Source: Chitinophaga polysaccharea (GTDB taxonomy: Bacteria > Bacteroidota > Bacteroidia > Chitinophagales > Chitinophagaceae). Taken from it: a stretch of 64,000 nucleotides of DNA. A program made the position numbers and the translations under genes. Shown here one piece after another: positions 44,590-53,719 of this stretch. The stretch is from assembly GCF_902150045.1 (NCBI RefSeq), contig NZ_CABFVU010000001.1, forward strand, positions 3,410,001-3,474,000, in the 5' to 3' direction. How positions within the stretch are numbered: position 1 is the stretch's first letter; each line of letters opens with the position of its first letter. Below the pieces are notes generated by a model that saw nothing but the letters and a program-made list of their open reading frames with translations, searched no databases and had not been told where the DNA came from.

Positions 44590-45879
44590 ATGCTTTGGCA
44601 ACTTTTCTGGACAATCATATTAGTGTTATTAAACGGATTTTTTGTTGCGGCAGAATTTGCCATTGTTAAAGTACGTTCTTCACAGATAAACAGTAAAGGT
44701 GGCGCAGCCGGTAAAAGAGCCACCGGCGCGGCTAAAAGCATCCTGAGCAACCTGGACGGCTACCTCGCTGCCACACAGCTTGGCATTACGCTGGCTTCGC
44801 TGGGCCTGGGCTGGGTAGGGGAATCTGTAATGACCTCCATAGTGCTACAGGTGATGGAACGCCTGGGCGTTTCCATTTCACTGGCCGCTACCCATGTTAT
44901 AGCCGTAGCTATTGCTTTCACCATTATTACCATCCTGCACATCGTTTTCGGAGAACTGGCGCCAAAATCGATGGCTATCCGTAAACCGCTGCCCACCACG
45001 CTGGTAGTGGCTATCCCGCTGCGGATCCTTTTCGTCATTTTCCGTCCTTTTATATGGCTGCTCAACGGCCTGGCCAATAGCATCCTCCGGCTCATGGGAA
45101 TTAAACCCGCCGGCGAATCGGAAATCCATTCCGAAGAAGAACTGAAACTGATCATTTCTGAAAGCCAGGAAGGCGGCGCTATCGAGGAAACCGAACGGGA
45201 ACTGATCCAGAACGTGTTTATGTTCGACGACAGCCGGGTAAGGGAGATCCTTACCCATCGCAAGGATATTTCATCGCTCGATATCAATCTTCCCCTGGAA
45301 CAGCTGATAGACCAGGTGATCAAAGACGGCTACTCCCGCTACCCGGTATCCAGCGGCTCGCTCGACGAGCTGAAAGGAGTGGTATATACCAAAGACGTGG
45401 TAAAAGGCATGCATGAAAAAACACTGCATAGTATTACAGACATCATGAAACCGGTATTTTATGTGCCGGACAGCATGAAAATAAAAGACCTCCTGCGTAC
45501 TTTCCAGGGCCAGCGCCTGCAAATGGCAGTGGTAACCAACGAGTTTGGAGATACAGAAGGTATTGTTACCATGGAAGATATCCTGGAAGAACTGGTGGGA
45601 GATATACAGGATGAACACGACCATGAAGCCCCGATCGTGGAACAGAAAGACGATAACTTCATTGTGAATGCACACGAATATATTGCAGATATCAATGAAT
45701 TATTACCCCACCCGTTGCCGGAGAGTGAACATTATGAAACTCTTTCAGGTCTGATTAACTATATCCACGGCAACATCCCCCGGGAAGGAGAGGTGATCAT
45801 GATCGAAGATTATGAAGTGCTGATCCTGAAAATGTTCCGCAGTTCCGTGGAAAAAGCCAGATTAAGACTGATCCGATAA
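44590..45879 (+). CDS. CNNM/CorC-family transporter-associated protein (hemolysin-like)
   Basis: 429 residues. DUF21 transmembrane domain (about 1-195, with FFVAAEFAIVKVR and the conserved TQLGITLASLGLGWVGE), a CBS pair (about 205-330), and the CorC_HlyC C-terminal domain (about 345-428, including the GDIQDEHD acidic patch and LPHPLPESEHYETLSGLI). The family is linked to Mg2+/Co2+ efflux; GldE of gliding bacteria is also built this way, so a motility role cannot be excluded. Pirin starts 10 bases later, so the two form an operon. Confidence 0.93.
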   Translation: MLWQLFWTIILVLLNGFFVAAEFAIVKVRSSQINSKGGAAGKRATGAAKSILSNLDGYLAATQLGITLASLGLGWVGESVMTSIVLQVMERLGVSISLAATHVIAVAIAFTIITILHIVFGELAPKSMAIRKPLPTTLVVAIPLRILFVIFRPFIWLLNGLANSILRLMGIKPAGESEIHSEEELKLIISESQEGGAIEETERELIQNVFMFDDSRVREILTHRKDISSLDINLPLEQLIDQVIKDGYSRYPVSSGSLDELKGVVYTKDVVKGMHEKTLHSITDIMKPVFYVPDSMKIKDLLRTFQGQRLQMAVVTNEFGDTEGIVTMEDILEELVGDIQDEHDHEAPIVEQKDDNFIVNAHEYIADINELLPHPLPESEHYETLSGLINYIHGNIPREGEVIMIEDYEVLILKMFRSSVEKARLRLIR

Positions 45880-45888
45880 ATAGTTTTT

Positions 45889-46752
45889 ATGGAGAAGAAG
45901 ATCCTGCACGTGCTCGAAGGACGTGAAAAACATATCACTGAAACAGAAGTGGTGCGGCAATCATTGCCCACTATGCAATTCCGTTTTGCCAACCCGTTTA
46001 TAGTGGTGCATCATATGCCGCCGAAATATTTTGCCCCCGGATCGCCCGAAGACAGGCTGCATCCGCATCCGCACAGGGGATTTGCACCGGTTACCTTTAT
46101 GTTGCAGGGCCAGGGCTATCACCGCGATAACGCAGGTAACGCCATGACCGTTACTGCCGGCGATGTGCAATGGATGTTTGCAGGGAGAGGGATCCTGCAT
46201 AGTGAAGGCCCTTCCCGGGAATTTCTGGAGAAAGGCGGCAACTATGAATTATTGCAGCTCTGGTTTAATGTACCTGCTGCACATAAAGGGGAAGCGCCCT
46301 GGTACCAGTATGTTGAAGGCTCAGAAATGCCCCCGGTGGCAGGGAAACCCGGCGTACACCTCTCCCTTATTGGTGGCGACTATGAGAACAAAACAGGGCC
46401 GCTGAAAAATTTTACACCTATCACTGCCATCTGGGGACAGGTGGAAGCAAACTGCGATGTAACGCTTAAGGCTACACGTGGATACTGGACATTATTGTAT
46501 GTTGTGGATGGAAAAATAAAAGTGAACGGAACAGAAGTAACCGGTTATCACCTGGTGGTATTTGATAAAGACGATGAGCAGCCGGATATTCATATCACCG
46601 CCCTTGAAAACACCCGCCTCTTATATCTTTGCGCGGAACCTATCAACGAACCGGTTGCCGCAAAGGATAATTTTGTAATGAATACTGCCGAAGAAACGGA
46701 GCAGGCTATTCAGGATTATAAGAAAGGTTTATTTGGTACGCTGGAACAATAA
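45889..46752 (+). CDS. Pirin-family bicupin protein
   Basis: 287 residues, two cupin domains. The metal ligands of the N-terminal cupin are visible: H58 and H60 (LHPHPHRG), H104 and E106 (ILHSEGPS). The C-terminal half (TPITAIWGQVEANCDVTLKA) is the second cupin. Some pirins act as quercetin dioxygenases; others are redox sensors bound to regulators. It lies 9 bases behind the CorC-type gene and is followed by a hairpin terminator. Confidence 0.92.
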   Translation: MEKKILHVLEGREKHITETEVVRQSLPTMQFRFANPFIVVHHMPPKYFAPGSPEDRLHPHPHRGFAPVTFMLQGQGYHRDNAGNAMTVTAGDVQWMFAGRGILHSEGPSREFLEKGGNYELLQLWFNVPAAHKGEAPWYQYVEGSEMPPVAGKPGVHLSLIGGDYENKTGPLKNFTPITAIWGQVEANCDVTLKATRGYWTLLYVVDGKIKVNGTEVTGYHLVVFDKDDEQPDIHITALENTRLLYLCAEPINEPVAAKDNFVMNTAEETEQAIQDYKKGLFGTLEQ

Positions 46753-46755
46753 AAA

Positions 46756-46775
46756 GGAGGGGCTACGACCCCTCC
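46756..46775. terminator. Terminator between pirin and a convergent small gene
   Basis: A 7-bp GC-rich perfect stem (GGAGGGG with CCCCTCC) and a 6-base loop, directly after the pirin stop; the convergent gene stops at 46783. The A run before it would serve as a U tract for the minus-strand transcript. Confidence 0.65.
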
Positions 46776-46782
46776 GCTGAAT

Positions 46783-47025
46783 TTACCTGAATAAGGTGTC
46801 TCTCTTTTGTGGCCAGGATGTATCCCCTTTCCTGTCTTTTTTCTTCTTATGTTTCATTACTGTATCCATTGGCTTTGGAGGAAAGGTGTCCTGTGCAAAT
46901 AATTCAATCTGATCAATCTGGGCAGTCTTTACAGGCGCCGCCTGTACCTTGTCCGGATTACCCCTGAAGAAGAAAAGAAGGGTAAAAAGGCCCATGAACC
47001 CGATGGTAGCTGGTAGGTTTTTCAT
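46783..47025 (-). CDS. Small secreted lysine-rich protein
   Basis: 80 residues. A hydrophobic N-terminal stretch (IGFMGLFTLLFFF) is a signal peptide or anchor, followed by a polar tail with a Lys cluster (MKHKKKKDRKGD). No domain recognised. I chose the ATG at 47025; a longer frame adds 14 unlikely residues. Function unknown; composition suggests an envelope or extracytoplasmic peptide. Confidence 0.5.
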   Translation of the reverse strand: MKNLPATIGFMGLFTLLFFFRGNPDKVQAAPVKTAQIDQIELFAQDTFPPKPMDTVMKHKKKKDRKGDTSWPQKRDTLFR

Positions 47026-47286
47026 AAAAATCAGTTTTATGTTCAGGAGATAACCAGCAGATATCATGCGCTGTTTCCGCGGTTGAGCATTTCCCGGTAT
47101 AAGGCATTGACATTATTTTAGTTATCGCCCGCCAGTCTTCATTTTCCTCCGTTGTTATTGTGGATAATGCACGCCAATAAGTGGAACGGCAGACACGTTA
47201 TTTTTCTCCCGCTGCCCGCAGGCCGGCGAAAAGAGTGAGGCACTGCTTTTGTGGCCCTGAAATATTGTTCACCAAAAATTTATCTT

Positions 47287-47466
47287 ATGAAAGGTACCAG
47301 AAATGAAAATACCCGGCAAAGTAAACAGCAATCATTCTCCAATATGCCACGTCCCGAAATAAGGGATAACCTCGATAGCAGGAAGAATGAAGAACAGGAC
47401 TATAAAGGCAGCGACACCACGCATAACAGCAAGGATACCAAAGCCGGCAAGCATAAAAAACATTGA
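47287..47466 (+). CDS. Small highly charged hydrophilic protein
   Basis: 59 residues with a very polar, low-complexity sequence (many N, K, E, D, S) and no hydrophobic core; it is probably intrinsically disordered. I chose the ATG at 47287; the GTG at 47251 is upstream of a -7-like TATCTTAT and therefore less likely. No family recognised, though I have seen similar charged peptides in Chitinophagaceae genomes. It precedes a lipoprotein gene by 52 bases. Confidence 0.45.
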   Translation: MKGTRNENTRQSKQQSFSNMPRPEIRDNLDSRKNEEQDYKGSDTTHNSKDTKAGKHKKH

Positions 47467-47518
47467 TCAACCACAGCTCCGGCCGCTTAACGCCGGAGCT
47501 GCCTAAATAAACGGAACC

Positions 47519-48145
47519 ATGGATCGTACATTTATCAGCACCGCACTGATAGCGGTGGTTGCTCTCTGCGGCTGCAACAGTCCCATGCAAAGCAAGGAAG
47601 AGCGCGCGGCGAAAGACTCAGCCAACGCGCCCGTGCAGGGAGTGCCGGAAGAAAAAACAGAAAGCGCCAAATTCGATACTACCTACGGCGACTACCGCAT
47701 TTCAGCAATTACCACCGGGAACAGCAGCATGAGGGACCTGATGCTGGCAATAGGCAGTAAAAAGGATTCCACGCGGGCAGACAGTACCATTGAGAAAGAC
47801 ATAAAAGGAACGCTGAAAAACCTCATGGTGGGCGATCTTGATGGTAACGGTAAACCCGAATTGTATTTGCAAACGGTATCCGAAGGTACTGGTCAGTTTG
47901 GTAAGATCTATGCATATGACCTCAGCTCAAAACCGGTTGTGATCAATACATTCTCACTGGATACCATGCAGCAGGCTGCTTACCGCGGACAAGACTCTTT
48001 TTATATTAAAGGGAAAACCCTGGTAAGATCTTTCCCTGCCTACAGGGAAGGCCAGCCGGATGCACTCACGGCAAATACCAGAGGAATTATTATTTATCAT
48101 TTGCAGAAAGCCGGCGATACGCTGAAGCTGATGCCGGCAAAATAA
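47519..48145 (+). CDS. Lipoprotein with a DxDGNG (FG-GAP/VCBS-like) motif
   Basis: 208 residues. Signal peptide with lipobox ALCGC, then a Glu/Ala-rich linker and a beta-rich domain of about 150 residues. VGDLDGNGKPELYL resembles the calcium-binding loop of FG-GAP/VCBS repeats, present once only. Small Bacteroidota lipoproteins of this layout include relatives of the lysozyme inhibitor PliI, but I cannot assign it. Envelope anchored. A hairpin terminator follows immediately. Confidence 0.65.
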   Translation: MDRTFISTALIAVVALCGCNSPMQSKEERAAKDSANAPVQGVPEEKTESAKFDTTYGDYRISAITTGNSSMRDLMLAIGSKKDSTRADSTIEKDIKGTLKNLMVGDLDGNGKPELYLQTVSEGTGQFGKIYAYDLSSKPVVINTFSLDTMQQAAYRGQDSFYIKGKTLVRSFPAYREGQPDALTANTRGIIIYHLQKAGDTLKLMPAK

Positions 48146-48181
48146 AAGCTATTGCTGCAAAATAATTGCGGCAATAGCCTT
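48146..48181. terminator. Terminator between lipoprotein and hexosaminidase genes
   Basis: An imperfect 15-bp stem (AAGCTATTGCTGCAA with TTGCGGCAATAGCCTT) with a 5-base loop, directly after the lipoprotein stop and 27 bases before the convergent hexosaminidase stop; a T-rich tract follows it on the minus strand. Confidence 0.75.
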
Positions 48182-48208
48182 GGGTAGAAGGTTCGCTGGG
48201 CTTAATAT

Positions 48209-49789
48209 TTATACGCCGGTAATATTCCAGCGGGTATAGAAGTATTGAAGTGCATTGCTGAACTGTGTGAAGTTTTTATTGGCAGGGAGGGTCCATCCAT
48301 CCTCCGCATAGGCGGCGAGGCGGGGAAACACCTGGTGGTTCATCGTTTTTACGTCAGGGATCCATTCGCCCCACATCTGGCAGCCGCTGCCCAGTATTTT
48401 GGCGTGGTATTCGGGGGCAAGACCTTCCGGAATAGGATCAAAGCTGTAGGCCTTTTCCAGGGATATGTCCTGGTAGCTGTAGTCGAGGTAAGTCATGGCA
48501 TGATAAGAGTTGATCACGTCATATCCCTTGGATACCGCCTCAGTGATCAGTTTCAGCTCCCCTTTCCAGAACTGTACAATAGTGCCTGTGGCGAGCTTTT
48601 CAGTGGCGGAAACGTCTTTGCTGTCGGTGAACTCATGCAGCTTGCTACCCATGATCTCATTCCAGCCGGCCATGCGGCGGTTTTTACCGGCCAGGAAGTT
48701 GGAAATATTGTTGGTGAAGGCAATCTGCAGATCGGCAGGGGAGCCCAGTTTATGTGCCTTCATGTAGGCCTTCACACCGGCATCAGCTTTCCACTGATCG
48801 TATTTTACCTCGTCGCCCCCGATATGGATCACTTTGGAAGGGAACAGTGCAATTACCTCCTGCAGCACATCTTCCAGGAAAGCGATCACTCTGGGATCGG
48901 ATACATTGAACACGTCGTAATGAACGCCGAATTTGCCCGGCACTTTGATGGGCTTGTGCGTGGTGCCCAGCCAGGGATAGGCGGCAATGGCGGCGCTGGA
49001 ATGGCCCGGCATTTCTATTTCAGGAACAATGGTAATGTGCCTGTCGGCTGCATATTTAATGATCTCCCTGATCTGTTCCTGTGTATAAAAACCTTCGTGC
49101 GGTTTACCATCGTACACCTTGCTGTTCCATGTACCGGATTGGGTGGAGTCGCGTTTACTGCCCACGGTGGTAAGCAGGGGATATTTTTTTATTTCAATGC
49201 GCCAGCCCTGGTCGTCGGTCAGGTGCCAGTGGAATACGTTCATTTTCAGCAGCGCCATTTCATCCAGCAGGTGTTTTACCGTTTCCCCACCTTTGAAATA
49301 ACGGCCCTCATCCAGCATGAATGCCCTCCAGCCGAAGCGGGGCTTATCTTTAATGGATACCGCACCGATCGTATATTCGTTCCCGTTGGCAGTAATGAGC
49401 TGTCGTAAAGACTGTATGCCATAAAATACACCGGCAGTAGTGGCTGCGGTGATCGTAATATTTTCCGGAGATACCTGCAGGAGGTAACCTTCTTTGCCCA
49501 GTTCCTTTCCCAGTTTTTCATTAAGGGAGAAGCGGATATAATTGTTTTTCGCAGCGGGTTTGAGTGCGAGGGAGAGGCCATATGTTTCCTGTAGCGCCTG
49601 TTGCAGTTGGCTGGCCTCGCCGGTGCACCGGCCCGGAATTAGGGCAGTGGCGCCGGACAGAGAAAATGTGCCCGGTAATGTTTTTACTTCAGATGGCTGC
49701 GGAATAATATTAATAGCCTGCAGGGGCATGGCGCTTACCGACAATAACAGCAGGCAGGCAAATGCCAGTGTGGAGCGTAGTTTTAACAT
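48209..49789 (-). CDS. Beta-N-acetylhexosaminidase, glycoside hydrolase family 20
   Basis: 526 residues with a signal peptide (ends about MPLQA). The GH20 N-terminal beta/alpha domain (about 28-140) precedes the TIM barrel: FMLDEGRYFKG, FHWHLTDDQGWRIEI (186-200), PEIEMPGHS, and HIGGDEV (322-328) whose D326-E327 pair stabilises the oxazolinium intermediate and acts as acid/base. It removes terminal GlcNAc/GalNAc from chitobiose, glycans or muropeptides, probably in the periplasm or at the surface. I chose the ATG at 49789 because it begins the signal peptide. It lies downstream of the DUF4132 cluster but separated by 142 bases, so probably a separate unit. Confidence 0.95.
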   Translation of the reverse strand: MLKLRSTLAFACLLLLSVSAMPLQAINIIPQPSEVKTLPGTFSLSGATALIPGRCTGEASQLQQALQETYGLSLALKPAAKNNYIRFSLNEKLGKELGKEGYLLQVSPENITITAATTAGVFYGIQSLRQLITANGNEYTIGAVSIKDKPRFGWRAFMLDEGRYFKGGETVKHLLDEMALLKMNVFHWHLTDDQGWRIEIKKYPLLTTVGSKRDSTQSGTWNSKVYDGKPHEGFYTQEQIREIIKYAADRHITIVPEIEMPGHSSAAIAAYPWLGTTHKPIKVPGKFGVHYDVFNVSDPRVIAFLEDVLQEVIALFPSKVIHIGGDEVKYDQWKADAGVKAYMKAHKLGSPADLQIAFTNNISNFLAGKNRRMAGWNEIMGSKLHEFTDSKDVSATEKLATGTIVQFWKGELKLITEAVSKGYDVINSYHAMTYLDYSYQDISLEKAYSFDPIPEGLAPEYHAKILGSGCQMWGEWIPDVKTMNHQVFPRLAAYAEDGWTLPANKNFTQFSNALQYFYTRWNITGV

Positions 49790-49931
49790 ACGTAGATTTT
49801 TATTGTTCACTTGGTTAAGGTGAAAAAATACAATAAAATCCCGTGATTTAAAAGAAACCGGGTTGCGCCCAGGCGAAGTGCCTGGTGAACTGCTGCAGCT
49901 GTTTTGCAGGGCCGGGCGCGCCTTGCCCCGG

Positions 49932-52559
49932 CTAACCTTCCTGTTCCATAAACCCGCTTGGCAAACCATTTTCCATAGAAGCATCACCATAATCGTATTC
50001 TACATCTGCATAATTCTGCGACAGGGTAATGGGTCTTTCCAGTTGCGGGAAAACCGGTACTATGCGCAGTTCAGCGAATTTATTTTTCCATTGCTGCAGG
50101 GTAGCCGCATCGAGGTGGGCCGGGTGCAGGAGGGTGATGTAGGCGTTTTCCGGGAAAACAACCGCATCGTTTGCCAGTGTTTTAGGCATGGCCTGGCCCT
50201 CGCAGTAAAATGTGCTGATCAGCTGATCTGCTTCATTGAACAATGCCCAGGCCAGCCGGTTGGCAAAAACAGACATCACAGGGTTTTGACGGAATACTGT
50301 CTGCCATTTTGCAACGCTCCATCTCCGTTGTTCTTCCAGGAACTGCTCCAGTCGCTGTGTTTGCAGCCGGATGGTATCTGCCATTTCTTTCGAAAGCGCT
50401 TTAAAAGCGTTCCGGGTTTCCCGGGACGTGGCCACGGGAATAGCTTTCAGGCGACGGCCTTTATCGTTGAGATAGGCAGGTTTAAAATTATTATCCAGGA
50501 ATGCTCGGTAAGTTTCGCCCTTTACTTCAAAGAACCTGTACAGCCCCTTAAAGCCGAATTCCGGCACCAGCGAGTCTACCAGTTCGTGCAGGGTAATGCC
50601 TCTTTCCGCAGCGGTTTGTTCCAATGCCCTCATTGCTGCCGCGCCTACCACGCCTTTGCGGAAGCGGTATCTGCGCGAGAAGAACTCCACTGCGCGCAGC
50701 GCTTTGTTGCTGCCATGCAGGGCCAGTGCGCCAACGCCATGTTCCGCCATTTTCAGGCGTTTGGTGGTGATCCACAACTGTATGTCTTCGCGTAATGTTT
50801 CAGCCAGTTCATCATCTCCCAGAAGGGCAGTGAGGGTCATGAGGTATTTCAGCTTCAGATCGCCGCCCTGGTCGGCATAGGCCTTATAGAGCGCCCGTGC
50901 AAAGTCGCCGCTGCGTGTGCGGTCGATCAAACGCAGCAGGGGAATGGCTTCCACATCGGGGCGCACTTCCGTTACGCGCGACATGCGGTAGATGAGAAAG
51001 CGCATCATATCAGTAGTGAGCACGGTACCGTCCAGCAGGTAAAGCGGAGGCAGGGCTTTATCATCCAGCCATTTTTCTGCGGGTTTGGAAAGCTTATGTC
51101 TTTTCTTGGCAAAGGTCACCAGCTTGGTTACCAGTACCAGGTCGTCGGTATCGGTGAGGGTATGGCCTCCCAGCGTTTCCAGCATCAGGTCACGGGCGTC
51201 GTCATTTACTTCTATGTGGAGTGCGTGCTGCAGCAGTTCCCGTGCATGGGCGTCGTCCAGTTTACAGAGGATCTGTACGGCAGTCAGGCGCTGGTCTGCC
51301 TTTTTGTGGCCCAGCAGTTCTGCAGCCCTTTCCAGTGCCTGCGGATGTTCTGCCAGGATAACGGCAACGAGCGTACGAACGGATTTCAGTTTATGTAAGG
51401 TGTAAGGCCAGAGCTGATCGATGTACAATGCTTTATCCAGCTGGGAAAGCACGGGAAGCACCATTCTCGCATCGTAATCGTTTTCCAGCGCCTGCAGCAG
51501 CATGGGAGCGGCCAGCCCGTTCAGCTCATCAGCCAGTACCTGGAAGGCTTCCGGGTGGAAGTAACGTTTTTGTGCAAGGAGGTCACCGAGATAAGGAACC
51601 GCTGCCGGGCGATCGAGATGCAGTACGCTGCGTACCGCCAGCACACCGGGAGGTACGTTGCCGGGAGGTACGTTGCCCGCTACCTGTGAGCAGGCTGATT
51701 CCGGCGCCCTGGTTCCGGCATCCGGCCAGGCAAGGAAATCGTAGGCTGCTTTCAGCAGCCGTTGGTTATATTTTTCCGGGAGATGACCAGCGAGGAGAGA
51801 ATAGCCGCTGAGCGCTGCCGCATAATCGGGCAATGCCGCCAGCTGTGTGGTGGTTTTCTCTACCAGCGGTTCATATTTATCAGTGTTATTCTGTAATAAT
51901 ACACGGGAAACCGCCTGCTGATCGGGGATATAATCCGGCAGCAACAGTATATTTTCCAGGTACTCCATTTCCCGTTCCGGGTGCCCTTTTACGAGTAAGC
52001 GGAAGAAGAGGGAGTTCCATCCTTTTTTACGCCAGGTGTTTACATAAGCGTCTACCACGTTGGGCTCGGCGCTTTTGATCAGGTCTTGCAGGAATTTACG
52101 TACAGGCGTGAACTTTAGTGGCGAGAGGTCGAAGTTGTTGCCGTCCCTGGAATGGCTGATCATGAGGGAGCCTATCTCTTCCGGTGTGCAACCCCGTTGC
52201 TGCAGGTAGCTGGTAAAGTAGCTGAACCGCAGTACAATGGAAGAAGAGGTGCCGGGTTTATCCATCATGGGAAGGATGGCCGACAGGAAGGCTTCCCTGC
52301 ACTCGTTCCATGCAAGCGGGGATGCTATCAGCTTTAATACCAGCCGGTCGTTATCGTCCCAGAGCTCGGGAATTTGCAGCAGGGGAATGAAATGCCCCAT
52401 TTGCCGGGCGGTTTCAGCGGTGTTAAATACCGGTGTTTCATAGGTATGCCCTGTAAGGAAATCTACTCCGGACTGTATAGCGCCTGCAATGTTTTCATAG
52501 TCATCCAGTTGTTTCAGTTTTTCAACAAGCGATAGTATAGTTTCCTTTTTGTATGGCAT
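49932..52559 (-). CDS. DUF4132-family protein (YehI/MolR-like), probable helical-repeat scaffold
   Basis: 875 residues, mostly alpha-helical with HEAT/ARM-like repeats (for example LAQKRYFHPEAFQVLADELN, LDKALYIDQLWPYTLHKLKS) and a C-terminal DUF4132 region (about 690-870: VATSRETRNAFKALSKEMAD, WSVAKWQTVFRQNPVMSVFA). No catalytic motif. E. coli YehI is about 1200 residues by memory, so this protein seems to lack the usual C-terminal part. The same frame stays open for 27 sense codons beyond the TAG. A 15-bp tandem duplication gives NVPPGNVPPG near residue 302. Last gene of the MoxR-VWA cluster, 20 bases after the VWA gene. Confidence 0.8.
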   Translation of the reverse strand: MPYKKETILSLVEKLKQLDDYENIAGAIQSGVDFLTGHTYETPVFNTAETARQMGHFIPLLQIPELWDDNDRLVLKLIASPLAWNECREAFLSAILPMMDKPGTSSSIVLRFSYFTSYLQQRGCTPEEIGSLMISHSRDGNNFDLSPLKFTPVRKFLQDLIKSAEPNVVDAYVNTWRKKGWNSLFFRLLVKGHPEREMEYLENILLLPDYIPDQQAVSRVLLQNNTDKYEPLVEKTTTQLAALPDYAAALSGYSLLAGHLPEKYNQRLLKAAYDFLAWPDAGTRAPESACSQVAGNVPPGNVPPGVLAVRSVLHLDRPAAVPYLGDLLAQKRYFHPEAFQVLADELNGLAAPMLLQALENDYDARMVLPVLSQLDKALYIDQLWPYTLHKLKSVRTLVAVILAEHPQALERAAELLGHKKADQRLTAVQILCKLDDAHARELLQHALHIEVNDDARDLMLETLGGHTLTDTDDLVLVTKLVTFAKKRHKLSKPAEKWLDDKALPPLYLLDGTVLTTDMMRFLIYRMSRVTEVRPDVEAIPLLRLIDRTRSGDFARALYKAYADQGGDLKLKYLMTLTALLGDDELAETLREDIQLWITTKRLKMAEHGVGALALHGSNKALRAVEFFSRRYRFRKGVVGAAAMRALEQTAAERGITLHELVDSLVPEFGFKGLYRFFEVKGETYRAFLDNNFKPAYLNDKGRRLKAIPVATSRETRNAFKALSKEMADTIRLQTQRLEQFLEEQRRWSVAKWQTVFRQNPVMSVFANRLAWALFNEADQLISTFYCEGQAMPKTLANDAVVFPENAYITLLHPAHLDAATLQQWKNKFAELRIVPVFPQLERPITLSQNYADVEYDYGDASMENGLPSGFMEQEG
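51646..51675. repeat. 15-bp in-frame tandem duplication
   Basis: CCGGGAGGTACGTTG occurs twice in succession inside the DUF4132 gene and doubles five residues (NVPPG). Because the unit is 15 bp, the frame is kept. Confidence 0.9.
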
Positions 52560-52579
52560 AAGGTATAGATAGATTCAGT

Positions 52580-53719
52580 TTATTTTTTCAACACAATATC
52601 TTCTTTTGCGGCCCATTGTGCAACATCCTGTTTGCTCAATGCGCAGGCCATCATTTCCGGGAACTTATCCGGGGAGCAGGCAAAAACCGGTATTCCCAGG
52701 TTTGCCAGGAACTGCGCATTTTCGTGATCGTAGCTGGGAGCGCCTTCATCATTCAATGCCAGCAGTACGATTACCTGCACGCCCGATGCCGCGAGCTCAG
52801 TAAAGCGTTTCCTCATATTTTTCTCATCTCCCCCTTCAAAAAGATCAGTGATCAGAACAAGCACTGTGTCTGCCGGCCGGGTGATAATTTGTGCGCAGTA
52901 CTTCAATGCAGCGTGGATATCAGTGCCACCGCCCAGTTGCACGCCGAAAAGAAGTTCCACCGGGTCCTGCAGTTCTTCTGTAAGATCTGCTACGGCGGTA
53001 TCAAACACCACCATCTGTGTTTTCAGGGCCGGGATGGAAGCCATTACGGCACCAAAGATACCAGAATAAACGACAGACGTACCCATTGAGCCACTTTGAT
53101 CCAGGCATAATACTACTTCCTTGAGTGCCGACCGTTTACGGCCATACCCGATCAGCGTTTCCGGGATGATGGTTTTATAATCCGGTTGATAATGTTGCAG
53201 GTTTTTCTGAATAGTAAGGGGCCAGTTCACCTCGTTATGCCTGGGCCGGCGGTTGCGTGCGCTGCGGTTCAGGCTGCCGGTGATGGCTTGTTGCGTAGGC
53301 TGCGCCAGTTTCTTCATCAGCTCGTCCACCACTTTTTTTACTACCTGGCGGGCAGTGTCTTTGGTTTTCTCCGGGATCACCCGGCTCAGAGTCATGAGGG
53401 TGGCTACCATATGCACATCGGGTTCCACGTTTTCCAGCATCTCTTTTTCAAAAAGCATCTGGGTGAGGTTCAGGCGTTTGAGGGCGTCCTGTTGCATCAC
53501 CTGCACCACAGAGGCAGGAAAATAACTTCTGATATCGCCCAGCCAGCGGCTTACATTCGGGGAGGATGGTCCTAATCCTCCCTGCCTGGTGCTGTCGTAC
53601 AGGGCTTCCAGTGTTTTATCCAGTTGCAGGTCCGTTTTATTCAACGAAAAGGAGGTACCATCGTTCTGGGCTCCTCCCAGTACGAGCCGCCATCTGCGAA
53701 CCTGTTCATCATGCTCCAT
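52580..53719 (-). CDS. VWA-domain protein (YehP-like)
   Basis: 379 residues, close to E. coli YehP (378 by memory). A helical N-terminal region (1-195) is followed by a von Willebrand factor A domain with an intact MIDAS: D207, S209, S211 in LCLDQSGSMG, T266 in GGTD, and D292 in ITDLFEGG. MIDAS-bearing VWA proteins partner MoxR ATPases and hold Mg2+ to grip an acidic client, as ViaA/RavA and CoxE/CoxD do. Its start overlaps the DUF5682 gene end by 11 bases; DUF4132 follows 20 bases on. Confidence 0.9.
   Translation of the reverse strand: MEHDEQVRRWRLVLGGAQNDGTSFSLNKTDLQLDKTLEALYDSTRQGGLGPSSPNVSRWLGDIRSYFPASVVQVMQQDALKRLNLTQMLFEKEMLENVEPDVHMVATLMTLSRVIPEKTKDTARQVVKKVVDELMKKLAQPTQQAITGSLNRSARNRRPRHNEVNWPLTIQKNLQHYQPDYKTIIPETLIGYGRKRSALKEVVLCLDQSGSMGTSVVYSGIFGAVMASIPALKTQMVVFDTAVADLTEELQDPVELLFGVQLGGGTDIHAALKYCAQIITRPADTVLVLITDLFEGGDEKNMRKRFTELAASGVQVIVLLALNDEGAPSYDHENAQFLANLGIPVFACSPDKFPEMMACALSKQDVAQWAAKEDIVLKK

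Noticed and set aside
49848..49931. Programmed readthrough of the DUF4132 TAG stop
   Set aside because: The extra 27 codons read like non-coding sequence and no recoding signal is visible; kept only as a note on shortening.
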